DNA from: Vulcanimicrobiota bacterium
GTDB lineage: Bacteria; Vulcanimicrobiota; Vulcanimicrobiia; Vulcanimicrobiales; Vulcanimicrobiaceae
Length of the DNA stretch: 7,753 bases
Assembly: GCA_030040695.1 (NCBI GenBank)
Contig: JASHTE010000134.1
Coordinates: 1 to 7,753 of the forward strand
Reading direction: 5' to 3'
The position numbers were made by a program, and so were the translations under genes. How positions within the stretch are numbered: the stretch's first letter is position 1; every line of letters starts with the position of its first letter. A model generated the notes under the pieces. It was not told the DNA's origin. It made no database searches and was given only the letters and a program-made list of their open reading frames with translations. Below are positions 1 to 6,648 of the stretch, piece by piece.

Positions 1-289
1 CCGAGAGAAAGGCGAGCGCTCTCGCATCCGGCGAGAACTGCGGATTCGCATCGCTGCGCGGTCCGAAGGTGATACGCTCGCACGCGCCGCTTCGCGTTTC
101 GACGAGCTCGATGCGCGTGACCGGGAGACCCGAGAACTCCTCGTAGAGCGTCGCGGTAAAGGCGATTCGCGTGCCGTCCGGCGAGAGCGCGACCTCCTCG
201 ATACCGTTCGCACGGCCGAGCACGATCGAGCGCCGGAAATGTTCGAGAACATCCCCGTATAGCGGCTCGTCGCGAATATCTCGCCGCAC
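1..289 (-). CDS. Beta-propeller (PD40/TolB-like) protein, probable N-terminus of an S9 peptidase; 3' part missing
   Basis: This is the first 96 codons of a gene that runs off the left edge. Two WD40-like propeller strands are visible: ALSPDGTRIAFTA around residues 34-46, and PQFSPDARALAFLS at the window edge. This SPDG...IAF pattern is typical of TolB and of the propeller of acyl-aminoacyl or prolyl oligopeptidases (family knowledge). The catalytic part, if there is one, lies outside the window. I chose the GTG at 289-287 because GGAGG (298-294) stands four bases before it and a -10-like TATAGT (304-299) lies just upstream, so a transcript would begin after the alternative ATG. That ATG (328-326, same frame) would add 13 residues beginning MVSGG. 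No signal peptide is visible from either start. The gene is divergent from the GGT-like gene at 396. The propeller call is firm; whether it is a peptidase or a plain TolB-like protein is open. Confidence 0.72.
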   Translation of the reverse strand, partial: MRRDIRDEPLYGDVLEHFRRSIVLGRANGIEEVALSPDGTRIAFTATLYEEFSGLPVTRIELVETRSGACERITFGPRSDANPQFSPDARALAFLS

Positions 290-298
290 TTCGCCTCC

Positions 299-349
299 AC
301 TATATGGTGCCGGACCCCCGGAAACCATGCCCACCGAAGGGGCAAGAAA
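299..349 (-). promoter_or_regulatory. Promoter with palindromic upstream element, copy A
   Basis: Read on the minus strand: TTTCTTGCCC, seven variable bases, GGGCATG, GTTTC (349-321), then 16 bases, then TATAGT (304-299), then 9 bases to the GTG at 289. The element contains the inverted repeat TGCCC-N7-GGGCA (344-328). The same arrangement with identical spacing recurs at 5789-5839. No good TTGACA-like -35 is present, which fits a promoter that depends on an activator bound at the palindrome. That role is inference; the repeat and its spacing are seen directly. In this copy the seven variable bases include TTCG, so an RNA hairpin is also possible, but the element lies upstream of the predicted transcription start. 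Confidence 0.6.
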
Positions 350-361
350 ACCTGCGACGCA

Positions 362-370
362 TGTTATCCT
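362..370 (+). promoter_or_regulatory. Possible extended -10 box for the GGT-like gene
   Basis: TG-T-TATCCT (362-370) matches an extended -10 pattern and would give a leader of about 19 bases before the ATG at 396. No convincing -35 or Shine-Dalgarno sequence accompanies it. The palindromic element at 321-349 lies just upstream, so one regulator could act on both divergent genes. This is a weak call made on the hexamer alone. Confidence 0.25.
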
Positions 371-395
371 GCCGTGAGCCCCGTACCTACCCGGT

Positions 396-2042
396 ATGAG
401 CGGTAGATCATCGGAAGCCGATCGTCTCTTTTGGGGATTCGAAAACAATCCGCCCTCCGAAATCGCCACCATGATCTCGAAAGTCGGCACGATGGGCGTT
501 GCGCCGCACGCAATGGTCGCAGCCTGCCATAATCTGTCCGCACAGATCGGTGCCGACGTCTTGCGCGCCGGCGGTTCTGCCGCCGATGCATTCGTTGCGA
601 CGACGTTCAACGACTGGGTCGTCAATCCGGGAGCGTCGTCATTCGCAGGCCCGCTCGGCGCGATGATCTACGACGCAAAACACGGCGTCACCGCAAGCCT
701 GTTTGGCGGCATGAAAAATGTTTCGTCGCCGAGCGGGCGGTGGAGTCCCCGCGATGCAGCAGTAGGGAAGCTCGTCATGGTCCCCGGTGCTGTACCGGCG
801 CTCGAGGCGCTGCATCAGCGTTACGGGCGATTATCGTGGAGCGACTGCCTTCAACCCTCGATCGACACCGCCGAGCACGGGTTCATCGTCCCAACGCTCT
901 ACGCGAATCTCGTGAAGTCACGCGCCTCGCTCCTGGAAACCTCCGCGTATGCGCGCACGACGCTGCTCCGCGGCGGTCAACCCGTCGCCGCCGGTACTTT
1001 GCTTCGCTTACCGCTCGTCGCCGAAACCCTGCGTCATATCGCTCGCGACGGCGCCGCGTACGTGCAGCACGGCGCCTGGGCACACGAGGCAGTCGCCACT
1101 GTTCGCGCCGCCGGCGGTGCGATGACGCTCGCGGACCTCGCCGACTACCGGCCGATGTGGACGCAGCCGCTGCACGGCGAGTACCGCGGCTACCGGATTG
1201 CCGCTCCCGGCGCTCCCGATACCGGAGGCGCCCGTCTGTTCATGGCGATGCTCACGCTCGCGCAGTTCGACATCGTTCGACTCGGGCATTGGTCGAAGCA
1301 CGCCTCGTCACTGGAGCTGATGACGAAAATCTTTCGCGGGATCATGGCGCAGATGTGGCTCGACGATCACGCAACGATGTCCGATCCGGAGCGCGTCGCG
1401 GCGCTCGTCGTCTCGAGCTCACGCGCGATCGCCGCGAACGTCGCGGCGCCGGAGATTCCTCGCCTTACCACCTCCGGACATCATAGTTATCACGTTATTG
1501 CCGTGGACGCGGACGGCCTCGTCGTCAGCGGAACGCACACGATCGAGTCGCTCCCGTGGGGCAACATCGCGCTCTTCGTCGGAGGCATTCCCTTGAATGG
1601 AAGCGGGAGCATCAATCTCGCCACGCCGCCGGGAGGATACGAGCTCGCGCCGCTGACCGCGTCCATCGTCACGCGAAACGGTAGGTTCGTTGCGGCAAGC
1701 GGCGCCTTCTCGTCGTCGCTCTTTCCCGCCGACTATCAGGTGCTCTCGAACGTGCTCGATTTCAACATGCTTCCGGAAGAGGCGCTCCTCTCACCCCGTT
1801 TCGGATACTTTGCGATCGACCTCGCGAAACTCACGATCGATACGCATAGAATCATGCTCGATCCCCGTTATCCTCAAAAGCTCGTCGCGGAGGTTGCAGC
1901 CGCGACCGGCATCGGCTTCGATCAAGGGCCCGGCTATGTCGACGTTGGAATGCCGGTCGTCGTGACGCGCGACGAGCGCACGGGAGTGTTGCGTGGGATG
2001 ACGCCGGAGGTGCTTCCGGAAGGCGCAGCGCTGGGGTTTTGA
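396..2042 (+). CDS. Divergent gamma-glutamyltransferase-family Ntn hydrolase (Ser nucleophile position)
   Basis: This 548-residue protein has the length and fold signatures of the GGT family. The N-terminal core has LRAGGSAADAFVA and GASSFAGPLGAMIYDA; the small-subunit region is HHSYHVIAVDADG...THTIESLPWG...IPLNGSG. GGT proteins are made as one chain and cut themselves before a nucleophile Thr (family knowledge). A gapless comparison with remembered E. coli GGT places that Thr391 at Ser364, Thr409 at Thr382 and Asn428 at Asn401. The gamma-glutamyl-binding residues are not kept: Asn411 becomes Glu384, Gln430 becomes Ser403, Asp433 becomes Ile406, the Ser462-Ser463 pair becomes Ala-Pro, the Gly483-Gly484 pair becomes Ser-Ser, and the Arg114 region has no Arg. 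Cleavage before Ser364 would give subunits of 363 and 185 residues. I infer an amidohydrolase acting on something other than glutathione, or an inactive relative. No signal peptide is seen, so it is probably cytoplasmic. The start is uncertain because no Shine-Dalgarno is present; ATG 471 and ATG 489 are in-frame alternatives. Confidence 0.85.
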   Translation: MSGRSSEADRLFWGFENNPPSEIATMISKVGTMGVAPHAMVAACHNLSAQIGADVLRAGGSAADAFVATTFNDWVVNPGASSFAGPLGAMIYDAKHGVTASLFGGMKNVSSPSGRWSPRDAAVGKLVMVPGAVPALEALHQRYGRLSWSDCLQPSIDTAEHGFIVPTLYANLVKSRASLLETSAYARTTLLRGGQPVAAGTLLRLPLVAETLRHIARDGAAYVQHGAWAHEAVATVRAAGGAMTLADLADYRPMWTQPLHGEYRGYRIAAPGAPDTGGARLFMAMLTLAQFDIVRLGHWSKHASSLELMTKIFRGIMAQMWLDDHATMSDPERVAALVVSSSRAIAANVAAPEIPRLTTSGHHSYHVIAVDADGLVVSGTHTIESLPWGNIALFVGGIPLNGSGSINLATPPGGYELAPLTASIVTRNGRFVAASGAFSSSLFPADYQVLSNVLDFNMLPEEALLSPRFGYFAIDLAKLTIDTHRIMLDPRYPQKLVAEVAAATGIGFDQGPGYVDVGMPVVVTRDERTGVLRGMTPEVLPEGAALGF

Positions 2043-2050
2043 GAACGCGC

Positions 2051-2236
2051 ATGCAGCGGAGCCGTTTCTTGACGATCCTCGCGCTTCTCGCGTCTGCTGC
2101 GGCATTGTACGCACCGCCGGGAGTGCGCACCTCCGCGCGCTCGTCCGCTCGTATCTTGGACCCGAGCATGCTCCACGCGATGCGTGGTCTCGCTACGGAT
2201 CGTCCGGCGGCGCCTCGTTCAGCAAGTACCGTATGA
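2051..2236 (+). CDS. Small ORF with a signal-peptide-like N-terminus; possible gene remnant
   Basis: This 61-residue ORF starts 8 bases after the GGT-like stop, with GAGAA five bases before the ATG. A TTG at 2039 that overlaps the GGT stop is an alternative start. It opens with a basic stretch (MQRSR), a hydrophobic core (FLTILALLASAAALYA) and a Ser/Arg/Ala-rich tail, the layout of a Sec signal peptide. What follows (ILDPSMLHAMR) is too short to be a domain. The last 44 bases overlap, in antisense, the 3' end of the S9 peptidase gene, so the tail may not be under its own selection. It could be a small exported protein, the broken 5' end of a larger secreted-protein gene, or chance. I do not recognise it. 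Confidence 0.35.
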   Translation: MQRSRFLTILALLASAAALYAPPGVRTSARSSARILDPSMLHAMRGLATDRPAAPRSASTV

Positions 2237-4628
2237 AGTAGTCTCGGCTTCGGCGCGCGAGGTAGTCTTGGTCGATGGTGAAGTGGCCGCTGTTCGGCAC
2301 GTAGATGAAATCGAAATCCTTCCCCGCGTTGATGAGCGCGTTGACGAACTGTACTGTCGACCCTGGGATCGCGTTCTCATCGAGCTCGCCCATGATAATG
2401 AAGAGCTTCCCCTTCAAGCGCGAGGCATCGAGATTACTGTCGAGCGAGCGATAGTTGAGGGCGACGACGTTGGGCTGCGGTCTGAGCGATCCTCCTCCGG
2501 GATAGAGGGGCGTCCCCTGCCAGGGCTCCACACCTTGGTACATGTTGTGAAGGCCGCCCGGCGGATACGCGGCGACACCGACCTTGAAGAAATTCGGAAA
2601 CTCGAGCATCGCGCGGATCGACGACTCGCCGCCGAACGACCCGCCGATGATCCCCATGCGCGAGAGGTCGATGTAGGGAAATCTTCGTGCGAGCTGGCGA
2701 GCCGCAGCGACGTGATCGTCGAGTCCGAAGAGACCCATCCGGCCGTAGCTCGCATCGAGGAACGCCTTGGAGCGGTTCGGCGTCCCTCGTGCATTGACCG
2801 ACATCACCACGAAACCGAGCGCCGCGAGGGACGGCGCGCTGACGATGTTCCACGGCCCCTCTACGGCCTGCGCGAACGTTGTCGGCATCGAGGCGACGAG
2901 TGGGCTCGTGTACTCGTCGTCGACGAGCGGGTATCGCTTCCCGTTCATGAAGGGTAATGGCCGGTAGAGGACGCCCCATAACGGCGTTCCGTCACTCGCA
3001 CGCACCGTGAACGGCATCGGAGGGCGATAACCGGCTGCGTAGAGTGCGGCTGCGTTCGAGCGCGCTACCACGGCCACGAGCCTGCCGCTCGACGTGGTGC
3101 GGATGACCGTGCGCGTTGGTTGATCGACGGTAGAGTAATTGTAGACGACGTAGTTTCCGCTCGGCGAAACGATCGGATATGCGACCGCCTCGTCCGTGGG
3201 AATGAGCCCTTGCCCGAGGCCCGCCACGATGTGATCTGCGTCTTCCGGCGAGAGCAGCCGCAAGCCGGATCCATCGAAGTTCACGCGATAGAGATAACGA
3301 TAGTACGGATTCCCGCCCTCGCGACCGCTTCCCGTAAAATAGATACGTCGATGCGCGTCATCGACGTCGACGATGTTGCGGACGAGCCAATCGCCGTGCG
3401 TGAGCTGCTGCACGAGCGCTCCGGTTGCCACGTCGTACAAGTAGAGATGCCCCCAGCCCGTACGCTGGGAGAACCAGATGACGTCTTTGCGGTTCGCGGT
3501 CATCCAGACGTTCGGCGGTTGATAGTACGTTGAGTTCAGATCAGCGCGAGGCTCCAAGTGCTCGCGGATGACGACCCGCACCGCGCCCGTCGCAACGGTG
3601 ACGTCGAGGAAGTAGGCCGTCGCGAGCTCGTCGCCTTCGGCGATCGCGTAGAGGTGTGTGCCGTCCGCGCTCCACCATTGCGGACCGAAATCGGAGAAGC
3701 CGGCGCCTGCAGGCAGCTCGATCTTGTGGGCCGTTGCCGAGGCGATGTCGATCGCGTACCACGTGGTCGTCGCCGGCGGCTCGCCGAGAAGCGCGAGACG
3801 CTCTTCGTAGACACGCGGGCGAAAGCTCCCGTCGGGTGGTGCGTCCTGAATGAACGGATACTCGGCAACGCGCCGCTGATCGATGAGCGGCACGATCACC
3901 GTTTTCGAATCGGGTGACCAGGTCGTCGCGGATGGCGGGAACCGGTATCCGCGTGCCTCCGCTTCACCGCGAGGAATCGTTCCGATACCGTCGAGATAGA
4001 CGCCGTACCCGAAGTCCGCGCTCTCGCCGCCGGTGGTGAGTTCGCTCTGCGCGCCGGTCTTGAGGTCTTTCAACCACAGGTTGCCGGCGCGGACGAACAC
4101 CGCTTCGGTGCCGTTCGGCGCGACGAGGAGACCGTCGCCGTTCCCAAAGCGCGGCATAGGAAGTGCCGCACACGTTACGTTCGCTGCCTTCGCGCAGCGA
4201 TACGTTTTCTCGCCGATCGTCGCCGTCGCCGTATAGCCGGCTCGCGTGACCTCGAGAGAATCCAGCATGATGGCGGCGGCACCGACGCGGCTCCCGGATG
4301 CCCGCGTCAGCGCGGAGGCGAGCAGCGCGTGATCGAACGCGAGCCGTTGCATTCCGGTCGCAGCGTCGACGATGCGATACTCGTGATCGGCCGCAGTGCC
4401 GCGCTCATACCAGAACGCGTCGCGCCCGCCGAGCCAGTGCGCTACGACGAACGTGTTGGGAAGGAGAGTGACGAGACGGGCTAGGTGCGACAGCCGCTCC
4501 GAGAGCGCATACGCGGCGCGCGTGACACGCGGCGGTGCTGGAGCGCCCGAGGGTGAAGCGCCCAGCACCGCCAGCGAGAGCACGAGAGCGAGAACAGGCG
4601 CGCGTCTAGCCGACAATGCCGAACTCAT
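2193..4628 (-). CDS. Secreted DPP-IV-like S9 family serine peptidase
   Basis: This 811-residue protein has an N-terminal signal peptide (basic SARR at 6-9, hydrophobic core about 11-23, cleavage probably in ASPSGA at 24-29). A DPP-IV-type propeller follows, about residues 60-530 (TTWSPDSKTVIVPL at 235-248, GWGHLYLYDVATG at 391-403), then an alpha/beta-hydrolase catalytic domain, about 540-805. The triad is Ser664 in GGSFGGE, Asp750 in GELDEN and His782 in NSGHF; Tyr573 in DEYTSP matches the oxyanion Tyr of DPP-IV. S9 enzymes cut short peptides, and this one should act outside the cytoplasm. The paired Glu residues that hold the free amino end in DPP-IV are not evident where expected (YGVYLDGIGTIPRGEAE, 208-224), so true dipeptidyl-peptidase specificity is doubtful. 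The usual GGP of the oxyanion loop reads TSP. The start overlaps the upstream oxidoreductase gene by 23 bases, with GGAG three bases before the ATG, so the two are co-transcribed and probably coupled in translation. It converges on the GGT-like gene and the small ORF after it. Confidence 0.93.
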   Translation of the reverse strand: MSSALSARRAPVLALVLSLAVLGASPSGAPAPPRVTRAAYALSERLSHLARLVTLLPNTFVVAHWLGGRDAFWYERGTAADHEYRIVDAATGMQRLAFDHALLASALTRASGSRVGAAAIMLDSLEVTRAGYTATATIGEKTYRCAKAANVTCAALPMPRFGNGDGLLVAPNGTEAVFVRAGNLWLKDLKTGAQSELTTGGESADFGYGVYLDGIGTIPRGEAEARGYRFPPSATTWSPDSKTVIVPLIDQRRVAEYPFIQDAPPDGSFRPRVYEERLALLGEPPATTTWYAIDIASATAHKIELPAGAGFSDFGPQWWSADGTHLYAIAEGDELATAYFLDVTVATGAVRVVIREHLEPRADLNSTYYQPPNVWMTANRKDVIWFSQRTGWGHLYLYDVATGALVQQLTHGDWLVRNIVDVDDAHRRIYFTGSGREGGNPYYRYLYRVNFDGSGLRLLSPEDADHIVAGLGQGLIPTDEAVAYPIVSPSGNYVVYNYSTVDQPTRTVIRTTSSGRLVAVVARSNAAALYAAGYRPPMPFTVRASDGTPLWGVLYRPLPFMNGKRYPLVDDEYTSPLVASMPTTFAQAVEGPWNIVSAPSLAALGFVVMSVNARGTPNRSKAFLDASYGRMGLFGLDDHVAAARQLARRFPYIDLSRMGIIGGSFGGESSIRAMLEFPNFFKVGVAAYPPGGLHNMYQGVEPWQGTPLYPGGGSLRPQPNVVALNYRSLDSNLDASRLKGKLFIIMGELDENAIPGSTVQFVNALINAGKDFDFIYVPNSGHFTIDQDYLARRSRDYFIRYLLNEAPPDDP

Positions 4629-5778
4629 ACGCTCCGCGACTCGATCGATGCTCTCCGAAGCGGTCGTACCGGAAGATCCCCAGGTCGTACGTCGTACAAC
4701 GCCCGTCCACGATGATCTCCGACAGCGCTTTTCCGATCGAAGGCCCGATCTTGAAACCGTGACCGCTGAAGCCGACGGCGCAGTAGAAGCCGTCGATGCC
4801 GGGAACGCGATCGATGACGGGTTGCCAGTCGGGGGTTACGTCGTACAATCCCGCCCAACCGCCATGGACCGTGCCCTCTTCCATGATCGGAAAGCGTTTC
4901 ACTATCGCTTCCGAATACGCGGCAATCTCGTCGGCAGTCGGAACTCGCGCGTACGCATCGGCGTCGACAGCGTCGGCGATGTCGTGTAAAGACCCAACCA
5001 TCATCCCCGTTTTTCCGTCCGGCTTGAAGTACCAGCCGTTGACGAGGTCCGCCCAAACCGGCGTTTCGTGCGACCACGCCGGTGGACGGTGCAGCATCAC
5101 GACGGGGTGCCGGCTTGCGCGGACGGGAATGCGAGCTCCCGCCATTGCGGCGATTGCGCCGCCCCAAGGGCCTGCGACGTTGACGACGTGCCGCGTCTCG
5201 ATCGTTCCCTTGTCGGTAACGACGCCGCTCACGCCCTGCCCGTCGACGTTGATTCCCGTGACACGCGTCTTGCGCCGAATGTCGACACCCTTTGCGAGCG
5301 CGGCGCTTGCAAAACTGTTCGCCGCCAGTGCCGGGTCGGCGTATCCCCCGTCGGGTTCGTATGCGCCGAATCCAATATCGTCTGCGTGGAGCATCGGCTC
5401 CATAGCGCGCAGCTCTTGCGCGGTGAGGAGCTGCTCGCGAATGCCGATGCGGTTGTGCATTGCGACGGCCTGCTTGATTGCATCCTCGCTGTGCGCCGGC
5501 GCGAAGAATATAACCCCGCACTGCACGAAGCCAGCATCGCCGCCGATGCTTTCGCCGATGGTTTCCCAGAACTTGATGCTATCGCGCGCCATCGCAGCGA
5601 GCACCTCGTGCGAATAATGCTGGCGGACGACGCCGCTCGAGAGGCCTGTCGGCCCTGAGGCGATGTGATCCTTTTCAACGAGAACAACACGCCGAAGACC
5701 GCGCAATGAAAGATGATACGCCGTGCTCGTCCCGTTGATTCCGCCACCGATAACGACGACGTCTGCTGTTTCCCTCAT
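4606..5778 (-). CDS. FAD-dependent amine/amino-acid oxidoreductase (DAO family, sarcosine oxidase beta/glycine oxidase-like)
   Basis: This 390-residue protein begins with a dinucleotide-binding fold, DVVVIGGGINGTSTAYHLSLRG, with Gly11, Gly13 and Gly16 of the GxGxxG motif, followed by VVLVEKD, whose Glu contacts the FAD ribose. Next comes the SGPTGLSSGVVRQHYS loop common in sarcosine oxidase beta-like enzymes. The C-terminal signature is GWAGLYDVTPDWQPVID (from residue 307) and GFSGHGFKIGPSIG (from 336), where DAO enzymes close the FAD site. The family oxidises secondary or primary amines of amino acids, such as sarcosine, glycine or proline derivatives; the substrate here cannot be read. No signal peptide is present, so it is cytoplasmic. 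I chose the start at 5778 because the Rossmann fold begins four residues later. An in-frame ATG at 5835 lies upstream of the TATAAT box and would add an unlikely tail. With no Shine-Dalgarno and a -10 box only 10 bases away, the message is probably leaderless or nearly so. Confidence 0.93.
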   Translation of the reverse strand: MRETADVVVIGGGINGTSTAYHLSLRGLRRVVLVEKDHIASGPTGLSSGVVRQHYSHEVLAAMARDSIKFWETIGESIGGDAGFVQCGVIFFAPAHSEDAIKQAVAMHNRIGIREQLLTAQELRAMEPMLHADDIGFGAYEPDGGYADPALAANSFASAALAKGVDIRRKTRVTGINVDGQGVSGVVTDKGTIETRHVVNVAGPWGGAIAAMAGARIPVRASRHPVVMLHRPPAWSHETPVWADLVNGWYFKPDGKTGMMVGSLHDIADAVDADAYARVPTADEIAAYSEAIVKRFPIMEEGTVHGGWAGLYDVTPDWQPVIDRVPGIDGFYCAVGFSGHGFKIGPSIGKALSEIIVDGRCTTYDLGIFRYDRFGEHRSSRGAYEFGIVG

Positions 5779-5788
5779 CGTCGGCTTG

Positions 5789-5839
5789 ATTATACGGCCT
5801 GCCCGCATTCGAAAACATGCCCCCGCGGCGGGCAAGAAA
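5789..5839 (-). promoter_or_regulatory. Promoter with palindromic upstream element, copy B
   Basis: On the minus strand: TTTCTTGCCC, seven variable bases, GGGCATG, TTTTC (5839-5811), 16 bases, a perfect TATAAT (5794-5789), then 10 bases to the oxidoreductase ATG at 5778. A transcription start about seven bases after the -10 would leave only three or four leader bases. The palindrome TGCCC-N7-GGGCA (5834-5818) is centred about 44 bases upstream of that point, a usual position for activators contacting RNA polymerase (general knowledge). The block starts two bases after the upstream hydrolase stop. Its hairpin followed by TGTTTT could also act as a weak terminator for that operon. The match to the copy at 299-349 argues that the DNA site is the main function. 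Confidence 0.65.
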
Positions 5840-5841
5840 CG

Positions 5842-6648
5842 TCACGCATCTGCGTGGCCTTGCAGTACGCTTTCAAGCGCCTCGGCGAACGCGGTGAACG
5901 CGGCGCGATGGAGATTATGCCCACCCGGCAGCGTTCGAATATCGACCGCGGGCGAACGGTGTGATTGTAGATACGCTTGCACGCTCACATCGTTGATACT
6001 TTCGTCGGGCTCCGCCGTGAGGAGGAGGAGCGGGGTTCGGCACGTCGCGATCGCGTCGCGCAAGTCCCAGGATTCCGGCGGATTCTCGCTCTCGAGCCGT
6101 ATGAGTGGTTCGATGCTCATCGCGTGAAGTGCATGAAGCTTGGCATCGACGTCGCGCTCGGACCAGGCAGGATTTTCCTTGCGAATCCTCGCGGCTCGCT
6201 CCTCAGGTTCGAGTTCGAGCACCGCTGCAAGCTCCTGCGCAAACTCCTCGTACCACGTCGACGACGCCTGCACGACCATGGGATCGATCGCGACGACTCG
6301 CGCGACGGGAAGGCTCTCGCTCGCGAGAAGCGTCACAGCACCGCCCCAAGAGTGTCCGATCAGGACGGCGATCGGCTCGCCGAGCGCGTCGGCAACGCAC
6401 TGGAGATCATCGACGCCTTGAGCGAGCGTCATCGGCCCGGGTACGCCGGCGCTGTCGCCGTGGCCGCGCTGATCGTAGGCGACGACGCGAAAGCGGCCGC
6501 GAAGATATTCGGCGAGGCGTTGCCACGAGCGCCGAGAGCTCGTCATTCCGTGAACGCACAAGACGATCGGCCCCCGCTCGCCCCACGTTTCGACGATCGT
6601 TCGCGCGCCGTCACGCAGAACGACCTGTCGCTCCGACGAGGTTACGAT
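5842..6648 (-). CDS. Alpha/beta hydrolase with no standard start codon
   Basis: This is an alpha/beta-hydrolase of about 268 residues if counted from the ATC at 6648-6646. Visible signatures are the oxyanion HG in VLCVHGMTSSRRSW (His33-Gly34), DQRGHGDS (59-66), the nucleophile elbow GHSWGG with Ser100, the acid Asp215 in LLLLTAEPDES, and His244 in PGGHNLH. The complete triad makes it an active esterase, amidase or C-C hydrolase; the substrate is not predictable. Homology-like sequence begins at about SSERQVVLRDGARTI, but no ATG, GTG or TTG occurs in frame near it. The reading frame is open to 6951, but that extension is Arg-rich antisense-type sequence over the neighbouring gene. Options are an ATC start overlapping the upstream gene's stop by seven bases, the CTG at 6618 (258 residues), or a sequence error. 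The gene is the last of the minus-strand operon entering from the right edge. The domain call is firm; the start is not. Confidence 0.85.
   Translation of the reverse strand: MVTSSERQVVLRDGARTIVETWGERGPIVLCVHGMTSSRRSWQRLAEYLRGRFRVVAYDQRGHGDSAGVPGPMTLAQGVDDLQCVADALGEPIAVLIGHSWGGAVTLLASESLPVARVVAIDPMVVQASSTWYEEFAQELAAVLELEPEERAARIRKENPAWSERDVDAKLHALHAMSIEPLIRLESENPPESWDLRDAIATCRTPLLLLTAEPDESINDVSVQAYLQSHRSPAVDIRTLPGGHNLHRAAFTAFAEALESVLQGHADA

Noticed and set aside
171..377. 68-codon plus-strand ORF near the left edge
   Set aside because: It is antisense to the propeller gene and crosses its promoter; there is no ribosome-binding site or coding character.
2184..2957. 257-codon plus-strand ORF opposite the peptidase
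   Set aside because: It is highly charged sequence (Glu, Arg, Val) mirroring the peptidase catalytic domain; no start signal and no recognisable fold.
4796..5617. 273-codon plus-strand ORF
   Set aside because: It is antisense to the FAD oxidoreductase, and its composition is rich in Ser, Ala and Cys with no motif.
5812..5834. Hairpin after the hydrolase stop as a plain intrinsic terminator
   Set aside because: The stem is only five base pairs with four T after TG. The identical element at 321-349 has no upstream minus-strand gene to terminate, and its spacing to the -10 box is conserved, so a regulatory DNA site explains both copies better. A secondary terminator role remains possible.
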